From Accumulibacter sp. (GTDB lineage Bacteria; Pseudomonadota; Gammaproteobacteria; Burkholderiales; Rhodocyclaceae): 64,000 nucleotides of DNA. The translations under genes and the position numbers were made by a program. The notes below the pieces were generated by a model. The model had not been told where the DNA came from. It ran no database searches and saw only the letters and a list, made by a program, of their open reading frames with translations. The DNA lies in NCBI GenBank assembly GCA_024235695.1, contig JACKLX010000015.1, positions 1 through 64,000 on the forward strand, read 5' to 3'. Shown one piece after another: positions 34,854 to 44,314 of the stretch (positions are counted from its first letter, which is position 1; each line of letters begins with the position of its first letter).

Positions 34854-37800
34854 AGATCGAGCAGATCGATCTCAAGGCCTATGGTCATTTCACCGCCCAG
34901 CGCCTGGCACTGGGCGGTGCCGCCAATCTGCACATCATCTGCGGGCCGAACGAGGCCGGCAAGACGACGCTCTGGCGAGCGATCAACGGTGCCCTGTTCG
35001 GCATCCCGGAGACCACCCGAGACGGGCATCTGCACGGCAATCCGAAACTGCGCGTGGGACTTGCCCTGTCGTCGCGGGCCGGCGACCGGCTGGCGGTGAT
35101 GCGCCGCAAGGGCCGCGTCAACACCTTGCTCAGCTACGACCCAAAGACCGGCGCCGAGCTTGCGGAAACGGTCCCGGAAGAGCGCCTGCGCGACTGGCTC
35201 GGCGGCCTCAGTCAGGGGCTTTTCCTGGCCATGTTCAGCCTCGACCACGACGCCCTGGTGCGCGGCGGTGCAGCACTGGCACAAGGCAAGGGCGATGCCG
35301 GTGAAAGCCTCTTCGAAGCCGGCGCCGGTCTCGGTTCGATACGCGCCCTGCGTACCCGGCTCGACGGCGAGGCGGAAGCCCTGTTCAAACCAAGAGCACG
35401 GAACTCGGCCATCTCCCGAGCACTATCAGACTACGACGGAACCCGGCGGCGGGCGAAAGACGCCACGGTGCGACCGGTGGAATGGAGCGCAGCAAAGTCG
35501 GCGATGGAGACGGCGAGCCGGGACTACCAGACCGCCCTGGCCGAGCAGGTTCGCCTGCAGAAGGAAGCCCGCCGACTGGAGCGGCTGGCGGCAATCCTCC
35601 CCGAGGTCGCGGCGCTCGAACTGGCGCAGCAGCAATTGGCGGAACTGGCCAGTGTGCCCGCGCTGCCGCCGTCAGCGGCAAGCGAAAGAGTGGCCGCGGT
35701 GACGAAAAAGGCCGAAGCGCTTTCTGCTGAGCAGACGGCCACGCACCGCTTGCAGCAACGCCAGGCAGACCTGGCGGCGATCCAGATCAACGACGCCGTC
35801 CTCGCCGATGCCGAAGCGATCGAAGCGATACACCACGCCACCACGACCTATCGCGAAGCGTGCATTCAGTCAGCCAAGGCCGGGGCCGCGAGCGAAACGG
35901 CGCAAAGCGACTTCGATTTCGTCCTGAGACAAATTGCCGGTGACGAAAGGCCGGTCGATCACCTGCAATGGATCCCGGACCCGACCCGGACCGCCAAGAT
36001 CCGCGCCTTGATCACCTCCGGCGCGACGCTCAAGGCCACCCACCAGGCCAATCTCAAGACTCAGCGCGAAAAGAAACTCGAGATCGATCAGCTCGACGCG
36101 GAAATTCTCAGCCTGGGGCAGGAATGTTCTTCGGAAGACCTGGCTGCCTACCTCGATTCGATTGCGGATTACGGCGATCCGGAAGTGCGAGCGCAACGGC
36201 TCGAAGACGAAGCGACAGCGACCGAAGCGAAACTCAATACCGACGCCCGGGGGCTGAAGATGGACTCGGCTGAAGCCGTGGCCCGGACGACGGTCCCGCT
36301 GGATGCCGAACTGCAGGCCTTCAGGTCGGAAGACGAAGAGTTGCGCCGCCGCGCGCATTCGATCCGCGAGGCGATCGAAAAAATCGAGGACCATCTCGCC
36401 ACCCTGCAGGGCGATATCAAGGGGCTTGAAGTCCGCGGCGACGTGCCGACCAGGGAAGCCGTCGTCGGTGAGCGAGAAATCCGCAACACGCTGTGGCTGG
36501 GTATTCGGCGCCGTTTCATGCCGCTCCCCGGCGAAGCCGGGTCGGCAGAGCCACCGCCACCGGCCGACCGCTACGAACAAGCCGTCACCAGCGCCGATGA
36601 CGCTGCCGATGGCTTGTTCGCCGATGCTGAACGAGCCACCCGTTACGCCGAGTTTCGGGTACGCGAATCGCAGATGCAAAACGGCATCGCGCTGGCAAGG
36701 GCACGCGAAGCAACGGCCGTCAGCGAACGGGACGATCTCGATCGGCGCTGGGCTGCCCTGCTCGCCGCGCACAGCTTGCCGCCCCTGAAAATCACCGAAA
36801 GCGCGCAATGGCTCGCCAGGCGGGAAGCCTTCCTGCAGCAGTTCGATACCAGTCGGGCGAAGCAGCAGGAAGCACGGCTGTGCCGCACGCTTGCCCAGGA
36901 CATCCGTAGCCGGATCACCGGAATCCATGGCGTGATGAATCTGCCTGCCCCGGCGGCGGCCGAGCGGCTCTCCGAAACCCTGGTACGTGCTCGTGGCATC
37001 GCCAAACGGCACGCCGAGCAGCGGACTCAGCGACAACTGAAAGCGACTCACCGGGCGAACGCGGATGCCGCGCTGAAGCATGCCGATGCCGCCACCTCCG
37101 CGAGCGGCACGCAACTGGACGACTGGAAGGGACAATGGGCCCAAGCCATGGGCACCATTCGTCTCGCTGCCGACGCCAGTGAAGAAGAGGCGACGGCCCG
37201 GCTGCAACAATTGTCGGAACTCGCGCAGGCGCACGGCGCTCTCGATCGATCGAGGAACGAGCAACGCAACGCCCGCATCCAGATCGACGACTACCAATCC
37301 CGTCTGGTCAGAGCCTGGCAGCGGGTACGCGACGAGAGACTTCCGGCCGACGAGCGCAGCGCTGATGTTCTGGCAGGAGAGCTCTATCGCGAACTGATAT
37401 TCACGCGCGCACGGCAGGAGAAGAAGAACACTCTGAGCCAGCAGATTGACGATGATCGGCAGGCCGTTGCCGAAGCTCGCCAGGCCGCCGACGAAGCCGC
37501 AAGGATCATCGACAAGCTCCTGGCCCAGGCCGATTGCCAGACGATCGAAAGTCTCGAACTGATCGAACAACAGAGCGCGCAACGTACCGCTCTGGCAGCC
37601 ACGGTGCGCGAGACCGAGGCGCGCCTCGTCAAATCAACCGCCCTGTCGCTGGCAGAAGTGCTCAAGCAGGCCGAAGGCCAGGATCCCGACGCTGTCGCCG
37701 AAGCGCTGGATCGGAATTCGCAAGAAAACGAGCAGAACGCCGCCGACGTGCAGCAGCGGCATGCGGCTTACCTCACGGCCAGGCAGACGTTCGACAGGAT

Positions 37801-38356
37801 GGATGGTTCTGCCGCTGCCGCCGACGCGCAGCAACAGACCGCACAGCACGCGGCACGGATCAGCGAACTCGGCGCCGACTACGCGGCGTCGCGGATCGCA
37901 TCGGCGGTGCTCGCGCAGGTCATCGATACCTACCAGAAGCGTAACCAGGGGCCGCTCATCGACCAGGCATCAAAGCGCTTTGCCGCCATCACCGCCGGCC
38001 GCTACACCAGTGTGGTGGTGGACTACGACGAAGACAAGCAAATCCTCAAGGCAACGCGCGCCGACGGCGAGCGCCTGAGCATGGAGCAGTTGAGCACCGG
38101 CCGCCGCGATCAGCTCTTTCTGGCCCTGCGGCTGGCTGCGATCGAAGGGCATCTCGACAACGGCGAACCCTTGCCGGTGATTGTCGACGACATCACTATC
38201 CACTTCGACGATCAAGCCGCAGCGGCGACCTTCCAGGTGCTTGCTGACCTGTCGCGACGGACGCAGGTGCTGTTCCTGACGCACCACGAACATCTGCTCG
38301 ATGTGGCCAAGGCGTCCATTGCTGGCACCTATCGGTCGCATCGTTTGTCATCGTGA
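34850..38356 (+). CDS. SbcC/YhaN-like coiled-coil AAA ATPase
   Basis: The product is 1168 residues. Walker A is CGPNEAGKTTLWRAINGALF (residues about 24-43). Long coiled coils rich in Ala, Glu, Gln and Arg span about residues 190-1000. The C-terminal ATPase half has the signature STGRRDQLFLALRLAAIEG, Walker B PVIVDDITIHFDD and the H-loop FLTHHEHLLD. I found no CxxC zinc hook, which agrees with the YhaN group rather than SbcC proper. It forms a nuclease-ATPase complex candidate with the gene before it. The downstream direct repeat begins 75 bp after its stop. Confidence 0.88.
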   Translation: MKIEQIDLKAYGHFTAQRLALGGAANLHIICGPNEAGKTTLWRAINGALFGIPETTRDGHLHGNPKLRVGLALSSRAGDRLAVMRRKGRVNTLLSYDPKTGAELAETVPEERLRDWLGGLSQGLFLAMFSLDHDALVRGGAALAQGKGDAGESLFEAGAGLGSIRALRTRLDGEAEALFKPRARNSAISRALSDYDGTRRRAKDATVRPVEWSAAKSAMETASRDYQTALAEQVRLQKEARRLERLAAILPEVAALELAQQQLAELASVPALPPSAASERVAAVTKKAEALSAEQTATHRLQQRQADLAAIQINDAVLADAEAIEAIHHATTTYREACIQSAKAGAASETAQSDFDFVLRQIAGDERPVDHLQWIPDPTRTAKIRALITSGATLKATHQANLKTQREKKLEIDQLDAEILSLGQECSSEDLAAYLDSIADYGDPEVRAQRLEDEATATEAKLNTDARGLKMDSAEAVARTTVPLDAELQAFRSEDEELRRRAHSIREAIEKIEDHLATLQGDIKGLEVRGDVPTREAVVGEREIRNTLWLGIRRRFMPLPGEAGSAEPPPPADRYEQAVTSADDAADGLFADAERATRYAEFRVRESQMQNGIALARAREATAVSERDDLDRRWAALLAAHSLPPLKITESAQWLARREAFLQQFDTSRAKQQEARLCRTLAQDIRSRITGIHGVMNLPAPAAAERLSETLVRARGIAKRHAEQRTQRQLKATHRANADAALKHADAATSASGTQLDDWKGQWAQAMGTIRLAADASEEEATARLQQLSELAQAHGALDRSRNEQRNARIQIDDYQSRLVRAWQRVRDERLPADERSADVLAGELYRELIFTRARQEKKNTLSQQIDDDRQAVAEARQAADEAARIIDKLLAQADCQTIESLELIEQQSAQRTALAATVRETEARLVKSTALSLAEVLKQAEGQDPDAVAEALDRNSQENEQNAADVQQRHAAYLTARQTFDRMDGSAAAADAQQQTAQHAARISELGADYAASRIASAVLAQVIDTYQKRNQGPLIDQASKRFAAITAGRYTSVVVDYDEDKQILKATRADGERLSMEQLSTGRRDQLFLALRLAAIEGHLDNGEPLPVIVDDITIHFDDQAAAATFQVLADLSRRTQVLFLTHHEHLLDVAKASIAGTYRSHRLSS

Positions 38357-38430
38357 GTTTTCCCGGAAATTTCGTCTGTCAGGGGTGACATGGCATTGAC
38401 GTCGGTCCTGGAAGTTGACTGACGACTGGC

Positions 38431-38540
38431 GGAGCCGCCGGCAACCGGGTTGCGAGCCGCTGAAAGTGGTCGGGCGGGGTCGCCAAGGTGGACTCGCATG
38501 GCTCTGGTCCGCCTGTTCGGCAGATGTTCAGCCGGACAGG
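38431..38540. repeat. Right copy of the ~110-bp direct repeat
   Basis: Same orientation as 32339-32446; the two are 6.0 kb apart. This copy also contains GCAACC-G-GGTTGC, a short perfect hairpin that could help end transcription of the ATPase gene. The left copy has lost that symmetry. Confidence 0.75.
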
Positions 38541-38612
38541 CCCGGTTTTCCGGCTGCTGGCTTTTTCGGCGTCTGGCATCTGGTGAACGGGACAGAAACG
38601 GGCTGCGTACGT

Positions 38613-38861
38613 CTACCTTCTCGAGTCGACCAGGGCCTCGATATCATTTACGGAATCAACCAGATCGACATCGAAATCGAAATCGGAAAAATCCACTCCA
38701 CAAGATTCTTCCAGGTACATGATGAGATTCATCATTGAGAACGAGTCCAGCCGGCCGCTGATGAAGATCGAATCGCTATCGGAAAAGTCCTTGTGATCGC
38801 CGAGCTTGCCAAGGGATTCCTTGAGAAACTCGCGCAATTTCTGCTTGGCACCTGCGTCCAT
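38613..38861 (-). CDS. Acyl/peptidyl carrier protein
   Basis: The product is 82 residues with the phosphopantetheine attachment serine in GRLDSFSMMNLIMYLEE. The strongly acidic helix SDFDFDVDLVDSVNDIEALV is typical of carrier proteins. It is the last gene of a three-gene set with an adenylation enzyme and a polytopic membrane protein, overlapping the latter by one base. Its position equals that of dltC in dlt operons. Confidence 0.85.
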   Translation of the reverse strand: MDAGAKQKLREFLKESLGKLGDHKDFSDSDSIFISGRLDSFSMMNLIMYLEESCGVDFSDFDFDVDLVDSVNDIEALVDSRR

Positions 38862-40357
38862 CAGCTGACTCCAAAAAGGCTCGCCAGGAACGAGAATCGC
38901 TCGCCCAGCGTGTGCTTACGTGACTCGTCGCCGAAAACGTGCAGACAGACGACGAACGACCAGACAAAAAGGAAGGAACAACACCTTCCGAAAAAAGTCG
39001 GCGAGGGGCGAATGCCCATATTTGCGCGGACCTGCGACAGGCCGATACCGGTCGCCAGTACGACACAGTAGAAAAGATAGCTGCTGTAGGTTTCGACCGC
39101 CCCGACCAGGCCCATCGTCGCCAGGAGGTGAATTTCCCAGGTGAAATGCCAGATGGCATTGCCGACGCCGGCGGCCATGAAGGTGGCGAAGAACATCCGC
39201 AGGCGCGGGTGCTTGCGGAAGACCGCGAAGAACGTCGGTACGAAGAAGAAATCGACCAGCAGTTCCTTGAAATAGTAGTGAAAGCGATTGAAGTAATCCA
39301 TCAGGGTTCTGGATTCGAGCAGTCGCCAGCAGCCGCGCGGCAACCTGTAGGCAGCCAGCCGGGCAATGCCGATGAACAGGCCGGCCCACATGGCGATCTT
39401 CAGCGCGTAGTTCGCGGTCGCCAGGATCAGGGCAGACCAGCCGAAGGCGATCGGGTACGGCTGGCTGCCGAGGAAGGCGTCGAGCGCCGCTTCGACGCTC
39501 GGGATTCGCATTTGCCCCTCGAACAGCCAGGCCATGGCTGTCTTCAACGCCAGCAGCGCGTTCGACCAGAGCAGCAGCTTGACTGCCTTGAGCTGCGTGA
39601 TTGCCACCTCCCGGGGAGTCTTCGAGAGTTTCTTGCGCAGGAAGGCCGCGCCCTTGCCGAACGGCAGGTAGCTCGGACTCCAGAACGGTCGCAGCAAGGC
39701 CAGTTGCAGCAATGGTGGACTGGCGTCCCGCGCGCGCTGGTCGACAATGGCATAGGGCAGAAACCAGACGTACGGTGTCAGCACGACCAGCATCGACCAA
39801 AGCAACACGCGCGGCAGCCCCTGCATGGCGTCGATCGTGGTCAGGCTGAACAGCAGCACTTCCAGCGCCAGCAGCGCCACCAGCGGTCGGCGCGCCAGGA
39901 AGGATTTCGGCCTTCGGCGGACCATCGCCAGGCTCCCCCAGGCAGCGATCATGACCAGCAGCAGAAACGCTGCCGCGAGCAGTATCGGGGAGAGGGTGGT
40001 GACGTGCTCCTGCTGCATGACGACCGCGATGTCCTTCAGGATGCGATTCTCGGCGAGTCCCATTTCGAGAAACGCTGCCAGCCAGGTCGCTGTGAACAGG
40101 ATCGGGTTGCGGAAAGTCGGCGCCAGGGCCGCAGCCATCGCTGCGCTGACGACCAGGGCCGACTCCCACCAGGGGAAGTAGCTGGCGACGGCAGTGATCG
40201 CGGTCAGGCAGATCAGCAGCCGGCCGGTCAGCGTTTGCGCCCAGGCGATGAAATTCTCCCGTTCGTCTATCGCCAGGAAGCGGCGCCAGGGGCTGACGCC
40301 CGGCGCCTCGGCGCTGCCCGGCGCGGCGCCGTCGGCTGTCGATGCCGGAGCGTTCAA
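38861..40357 (-). CDS. Polytopic membrane protein, possible MBOAT-type acyl transferase
   Basis: The product is 498 residues with about ten to twelve membrane segments. The late motif GNAIWHFTWEI recalls the invariant histidine region of MBOAT O-acyltransferases such as DltB, and DYFNRFHYYFKELLVDFFF recalls their cytosolic reentrant part. The resemblance is modest and I did not see the full family signature. Overlaps on both sides (4 bp with the adenylation gene, 1 bp with the carrier protein gene) indicate one operon. It would move an acyl group from the carrier protein to an envelope acceptor. Confidence 0.6.
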   Translation of the reverse strand: MNAPASTADGAAPGSAEAPGVSPWRRFLAIDERENFIAWAQTLTGRLLICLTAITAVASYFPWWESALVVSAAMAAALAPTFRNPILFTATWLAAFLEMGLAENRILKDIAVVMQQEHVTTLSPILLAAAFLLLVMIAAWGSLAMVRRRPKSFLARRPLVALLALEVLLFSLTTIDAMQGLPRVLLWSMLVVLTPYVWFLPYAIVDQRARDASPPLLQLALLRPFWSPSYLPFGKGAAFLRKKLSKTPREVAITQLKAVKLLLWSNALLALKTAMAWLFEGQMRIPSVEAALDAFLGSQPYPIAFGWSALILATANYALKIAMWAGLFIGIARLAAYRLPRGCWRLLESRTLMDYFNRFHYYFKELLVDFFFVPTFFAVFRKHPRLRMFFATFMAAGVGNAIWHFTWEIHLLATMGLVGAVETYSSYLFYCVVLATGIGLSQVRANMGIRPSPTFFGRCCSFLFVWSFVVCLHVFGDESRKHTLGERFSFLASLFGVS

Positions 40358-41937
40358 GCGGTTTCCGTGTCAAGCAATCGATGCAGCGCGCGACGGTCGA
40401 CCTTGCCGCTCTGATTCAGCGGCATGTTCTCCAGGGCGAGAACCCGGTTGGGAACCATGTACGGTGGAATCTTGGCCTTGAGCTCACCGATCACGCGCGC
40501 GGCGTCGATCGTCTTCAGGCCGACGAAACTGACGATGCCGCGCGCCATGCCGTCCACCAGCGGCCAGGCCACTGAACCGACGACATCGGCACAGGTGACG
40601 TGGCGCAGATGCGCGTCGATCTCCTCGAGTTCGACGCGATAGCCGAGGACCTTGACCTGGTTGTCGATTCGACCGAGGCAATGAAAACGTCCCGCGGCGT
40701 CCCGTATCGCGACGTCGCCGGTCAGGTACCAGCGCTTGCCATCGATCACGGGAAAGCGCGCCATCGTCAACTCGGCAGCGCCGAGATAGCCGTCCGCCAA
40801 TTGCACGCCGGCAATGGCCAGTTCGCCCGCCACTCCGTCGGCCAGCTGCCGGCCCTGCGCGTCGACGATGGCCGCTTCGTTGCCTGGCAGCGGCCTGCCG
40901 ATGGCCACGACACCGCGGCCGGGTGTCACTGGCAGCGGCTCGGTGATGGTCTGGCCGAGACAGAAGACGGTCGCTTCGGTGGGGCCGTAGAGATTGACGA
41001 TGCGGCTGTTCGGTGCGGCGCTCCGCCAGGTCGTGACCGTGTTCTCGGGCAGTTGTTCGCCGCCGAAGACGGTGACGCGAAGGCCGGCCAGGCTGGCCGG
41101 CCTGAGCGCGTTGACCTGGCGCAGCATGCCGGCCAGCGATGGCACGGAGTTCCACACGGTCAGTTCGCAACTGCGCGCGAACTTCACCGCATTCATCACC
41201 GTCGTGGCGGGCAGGACGTACAGCGAGGCGCCGGCTTGCCAGGTCGAAAACATGTTGTGCACCGAGAAATCAAAGCCGAGCTCACAGGTTTCGAGGGCCC
41301 GGTCGCTCGGCTGCAGGCCGAGCTGGTCACCGATCATCAGCACGTAGTGCCGGACGGCAGCGGTCGGAATCACCACCCCTTTCGGGACGCCGGTCGTTCC
41401 CGAGGTGAAGATGATGTAGGCGCTCTCGTGGGCCGCCATGAACGCCGGCTCTTCTGGCGTGACCGGCGGCAGGGATGCCATGGCGATCAGTCTGACCGAG
41501 TCATTGCGCGGGCAGGCCGCTGGCTGGCCGGCGTGAATCACGATCGGAGGACAGGCATCGAGCAGACGGTCGGTCAATAGCTTCGCGCCTTCCTCATCGG
41601 CGATGATCGCCGAGAGATTGCACAGCGAGAGCAGGGTCAGGATTCTTTCTTCGGGCAGCCTCAGGCCGATCGGCACGTAGGCGGCTCCCGCCCAGCAGGC
41701 TCCGATCAGGGCCACGCAGGCGTCTATCCCGCGTGAAGCGAGAATCCCGACGCGCAATGGGGCGGCGTTGCCGTGCGGCCAGGCGCGACTGCCTGCCAGG
41801 CACTTCGCCAGACGTGCAGCGCGGTCAGCCATCGCTCCATAGGTCAGTGTTCGCCCCCGGGAAACCACCGCTGGCGCGTCGGGGGTCGTCAAGCTGTGGC
41901 GATACACGGCAAGTGCCAGATTGTAGTTTATTGTCAT
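40354..41937 (-). CDS. Amino acid adenylation domain protein (DltA-like)
   Basis: The product is 527 residues of the ANL superfamily. Core motifs are present in order: A3 IIFTSGTTGVPKG, A5 NLYGPTEATV, A7 RWYLTGDVA, A8 GRIDNQVKVLGYRVELEEID and A10 NQSGKVDRR. It is a stand-alone adenylation enzyme without its own carrier domain, which would load the small carrier protein encoded at 38.6 kb. The substrate cannot be assigned by eye; D-alanine is the dlt precedent. Confidence 0.88.
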   Translation of the reverse strand: MTINYNLALAVYRHSLTTPDAPAVVSRGRTLTYGAMADRAARLAKCLAGSRAWPHGNAAPLRVGILASRGIDACVALIGACWAGAAYVPIGLRLPEERILTLLSLCNLSAIIADEEGAKLLTDRLLDACPPIVIHAGQPAACPRNDSVRLIAMASLPPVTPEEPAFMAAHESAYIIFTSGTTGVPKGVVIPTAAVRHYVLMIGDQLGLQPSDRALETCELGFDFSVHNMFSTWQAGASLYVLPATTVMNAVKFARSCELTVWNSVPSLAGMLRQVNALRPASLAGLRVTVFGGEQLPENTVTTWRSAAPNSRIVNLYGPTEATVFCLGQTITEPLPVTPGRGVVAIGRPLPGNEAAIVDAQGRQLADGVAGELAIAGVQLADGYLGAAELTMARFPVIDGKRWYLTGDVAIRDAAGRFHCLGRIDNQVKVLGYRVELEEIDAHLRHVTCADVVGSVAWPLVDGMARGIVSFVGLKTIDAARVIGELKAKIPPYMVPNRVLALENMPLNQSGKVDRRALHRLLDTETA

Positions 41938-42375
41938 TGGTGCCCAAAATGCAGGTAGTCAGGCAAGGCGGCCGGGAAAAATGGCCCGGGTCCGCCGTGG
42001 TGCCGGTGGTGATCGCGAGCGGGCGTCGATGACGCCGTGCCGGTGAGCGGCGGCGCACTGTCGCTGACGCCGCCCCCGCTGGCGAGGGGTTAACGTGCCA
42101 AGGCGGCAAGGCGATGACCTGGATCGCGTCGCGGCTGACTGCGGCGCTGTTCCGACCCAGGCCAGCGCCGCGTGCTTCCCGATCGCGCGACCGGCTTCGG
42201 TCGTCGCACGACGAGCGTGTTGTGGTGGCAGCAGGGGTGCGAGGACGGCTTCGGCGGCTTCGTTACCGGCGCCCGACGCCTGCCGGGCGCTGAACGGCTT
42301 GCCCGGGGGGGCGAAAGCGAACCGGGGCGACCGTCAGTCGATGGCCCCTGTTCGTAGGCGTACGCCGCAGCGCGA
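41938..42375. other. Intergenic region, no supported gene
   Basis: This 438-bp stretch separates the dlt-like operon start from the end of the pfp gene. It should hold the promoter of the adenylation gene near 41.94-42.0 kb, but no clear -35/-10 or sigma-54 sequence was found. Open frames are R/A-rich shadows. Confidence 0.45.
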
Positions 42376-44082
42376 TCAGCCGATCTTGAACATCAGTGAG
42401 TCGGAGCCCGAGTTCAAGGCGACGGTGATTGGTTGCTGGTGCGTCGTCGGACCCCAGAATTGCCGTGGCCCGGGCGATGCGAAGAGATCCTGCCGGGCCC
42501 ATTCGTCGCGCCGCGAGGCGAAGAACTGCATCGCCGGCGAGTCCATCTTGACCAGCGCTTTCTCGATCACGAACTCGTCCTTGCCGTGGCGGCGTTCGAT
42601 GTTCAGCAGACCGGCGAGCGGGATCGCCTGTGGCGTACCGCCGCTGGTCAGGCCGGTGACGGTTGCCATGTAGCCGCTGCGGCCGTCGAGGATCAGCGAG
42701 CCGGCGGTCAGGCCGAGGTTGTAGGTGTACGCGGCATCGAACAGCGTCGGTGCGCCGCAGCGGCCTTCGTAGCCGAGGAAGTGGCTGTGTGCGGCAAACG
42801 GCACGTTGGCGTCGAGTTCCTTGACGCGCGCCTTGGTCATGTCGATCAGCAGCTGCTCGGTGGGAATCAGCGAGACCTGCAGGTTGCCGTGCGAGTCGCG
42901 CTCGGCGAGCAGCATGTTCACGATGTAATGCGGCAGCGACGCCAGCAGGTGAGCGTTGTCGGCGCTGAGCTTGCTCTCTACGAAAGCCGCTTTGGCGTCG
43001 TCGGCAAGCGCTGCGAAAGCGTTCGCTTCATGCGCCAGGACGTCGTTGAGTTCGGCGATCATGGCGTTCATTTCCGGGATGAACTCGATCAGCCCCTCGG
43101 GTGCCAGCAAGACGCCGTAGTTCATTCCCCTATGCGAGCGCTCGACGACGACCCTGGCGATGCCGTCGATGATGCTGGCCAGCGACATCTTCTTGGCGGA
43201 CACTTCCTCGGAGATGATGGCGATCGCCGGTTTGGTCTGCAGCGTCACCTCGAGTGCCACGTGCGAAGCCGAGCGACCCATCAGCTTGACGAAGTGCCAG
43301 TACTTCAGCGACGAACTGGTGTCCTGCAGGATGTTGCCGACCATCTCGCTGTAGATTCTCGTCGCGGTATCGAAACCGAAGGAGATCGACAGCAGGTCGC
43401 CGAGCTGCAGGTCGCCGTCGATGGTCTTCGGCACGCCGATCACCTGGACGCCCGAGCCGTCGGACTTGACGCCGCTGTACAGCGACTCGGCGAGTACCGC
43501 CGCGTTGGTGTTCGAGTCGTCACCGCCAACGACGACGATGGCGTCGAGCCGGTGCTTGATGCAGGTCTCCCTGACCTGCGCGAACTGCTCGTCGCTCTTG
43601 ATCTTGGTGCGATCCGAACCAAGGAAGTCGAAACCGCCGGTGTTGAGGATGAAGTCCACATTGGCGTCGGTGATCTCGAACAGGGTGCCCTTGAGCAGAC
43701 CCTTGGGTCCCGCCTTGACGCCGAACAGCGTGTTGCCGGCGCCGAGTACGCGCTTGAGGCCGCAGACGACGTTGTGACCACCGGCAGCAGGGCCACCCGA
43801 GAACAGGACGGCGACGCGCTTGCCCTGGACCCTGATGGTGCTGGTGCCGGCGGAAGTGAGGACGATGTTGCCCGACGCGGCCACCGTTTTCGGAAACTGC
43901 TGGCGCACGGCATCGCTGTCCTTGGTGCTCAGGACGCGGTTGGTGTTGCTGAAGCTGACCGGCTGCGGGCTGTCGGACGAGCCGAATGCGGCGCAGACGG
44001 GAAGGGGAAGTTGGCGTACGGCGGATTCGAAAATCGACCTGTGCGCTTCGGTCTTGACTAGCTGTTCTGGCAGAGTGCTCAT
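42376..44082 (-). CDS. pfp: Pyrophosphate--fructose-6-phosphate 1-phosphotransferase
   Basis: The product is 568 residues from ATG 44082, with GAGGA upstream. It converts fructose 6-phosphate and PPi to fructose 1,6-bisphosphate, reversibly. The glycine loop is VLFSGGPAAGGHNVV. The second motif is VVVGGDDSNTNA, where the second Asp marks PPi rather than ATP use. PKTIDGDLQ and MGRSASHVALE follow. The length fits the long-type PPi enzymes. The gene lies 232 bp from fba, the next glycolytic step, on the same strand. Confidence 0.93.
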   Translation of the reverse strand: MSTLPEQLVKTEAHRSIFESAVRQLPLPVCAAFGSSDSPQPVSFSNTNRVLSTKDSDAVRQQFPKTVAASGNIVLTSAGTSTIRVQGKRVAVLFSGGPAAGGHNVVCGLKRVLGAGNTLFGVKAGPKGLLKGTLFEITDANVDFILNTGGFDFLGSDRTKIKSDEQFAQVRETCIKHRLDAIVVVGGDDSNTNAAVLAESLYSGVKSDGSGVQVIGVPKTIDGDLQLGDLLSISFGFDTATRIYSEMVGNILQDTSSSLKYWHFVKLMGRSASHVALEVTLQTKPAIAIISEEVSAKKMSLASIIDGIARVVVERSHRGMNYGVLLAPEGLIEFIPEMNAMIAELNDVLAHEANAFAALADDAKAAFVESKLSADNAHLLASLPHYIVNMLLAERDSHGNLQVSLIPTEQLLIDMTKARVKELDANVPFAAHSHFLGYEGRCGAPTLFDAAYTYNLGLTAGSLILDGRSGYMATVTGLTSGGTPQAIPLAGLLNIERRHGKDEFVIEKALVKMDSPAMQFFASRRDEWARQDLFASPGPRQFWGPTTHQQPITVALNSGSDSLMFKIG

Positions 44083-44265
44083 GCTTGGGTCCTCGGATTG
44101 TTCGGTGTCAGGAGGGTCGGAAACGGGCGGCGTGGCATCGCCGGCGATGGGCAATCGTCACCCGCATCGCTTGCTGCGGCGCTCGCGCGGCGGCGTCGTG
44201 CCGACCGCGCCGGCATTCCCGCCAGCGGGCGGCGACGCGCCCTTGCGGCATCGCCGTTGAACGCG

Positions 44266-44295
44266 AAAACGGGCCAGCTTTCGGCCAGCCCGTTG
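44266..44295 (-). terminator. Intrinsic terminator after fba
   Basis: On the minus strand AACGGGC and GCCCGTT pair around a GC-rich interior, and the hairpin is followed by a short T-run (GTTTTCG). It lies 20-49 bases after the fba stop codon, separating fba from pfp. Confidence 0.6.
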
Positions 44296-44314
44296 CGCTG
44301 TTCCCGGCAGGCGA

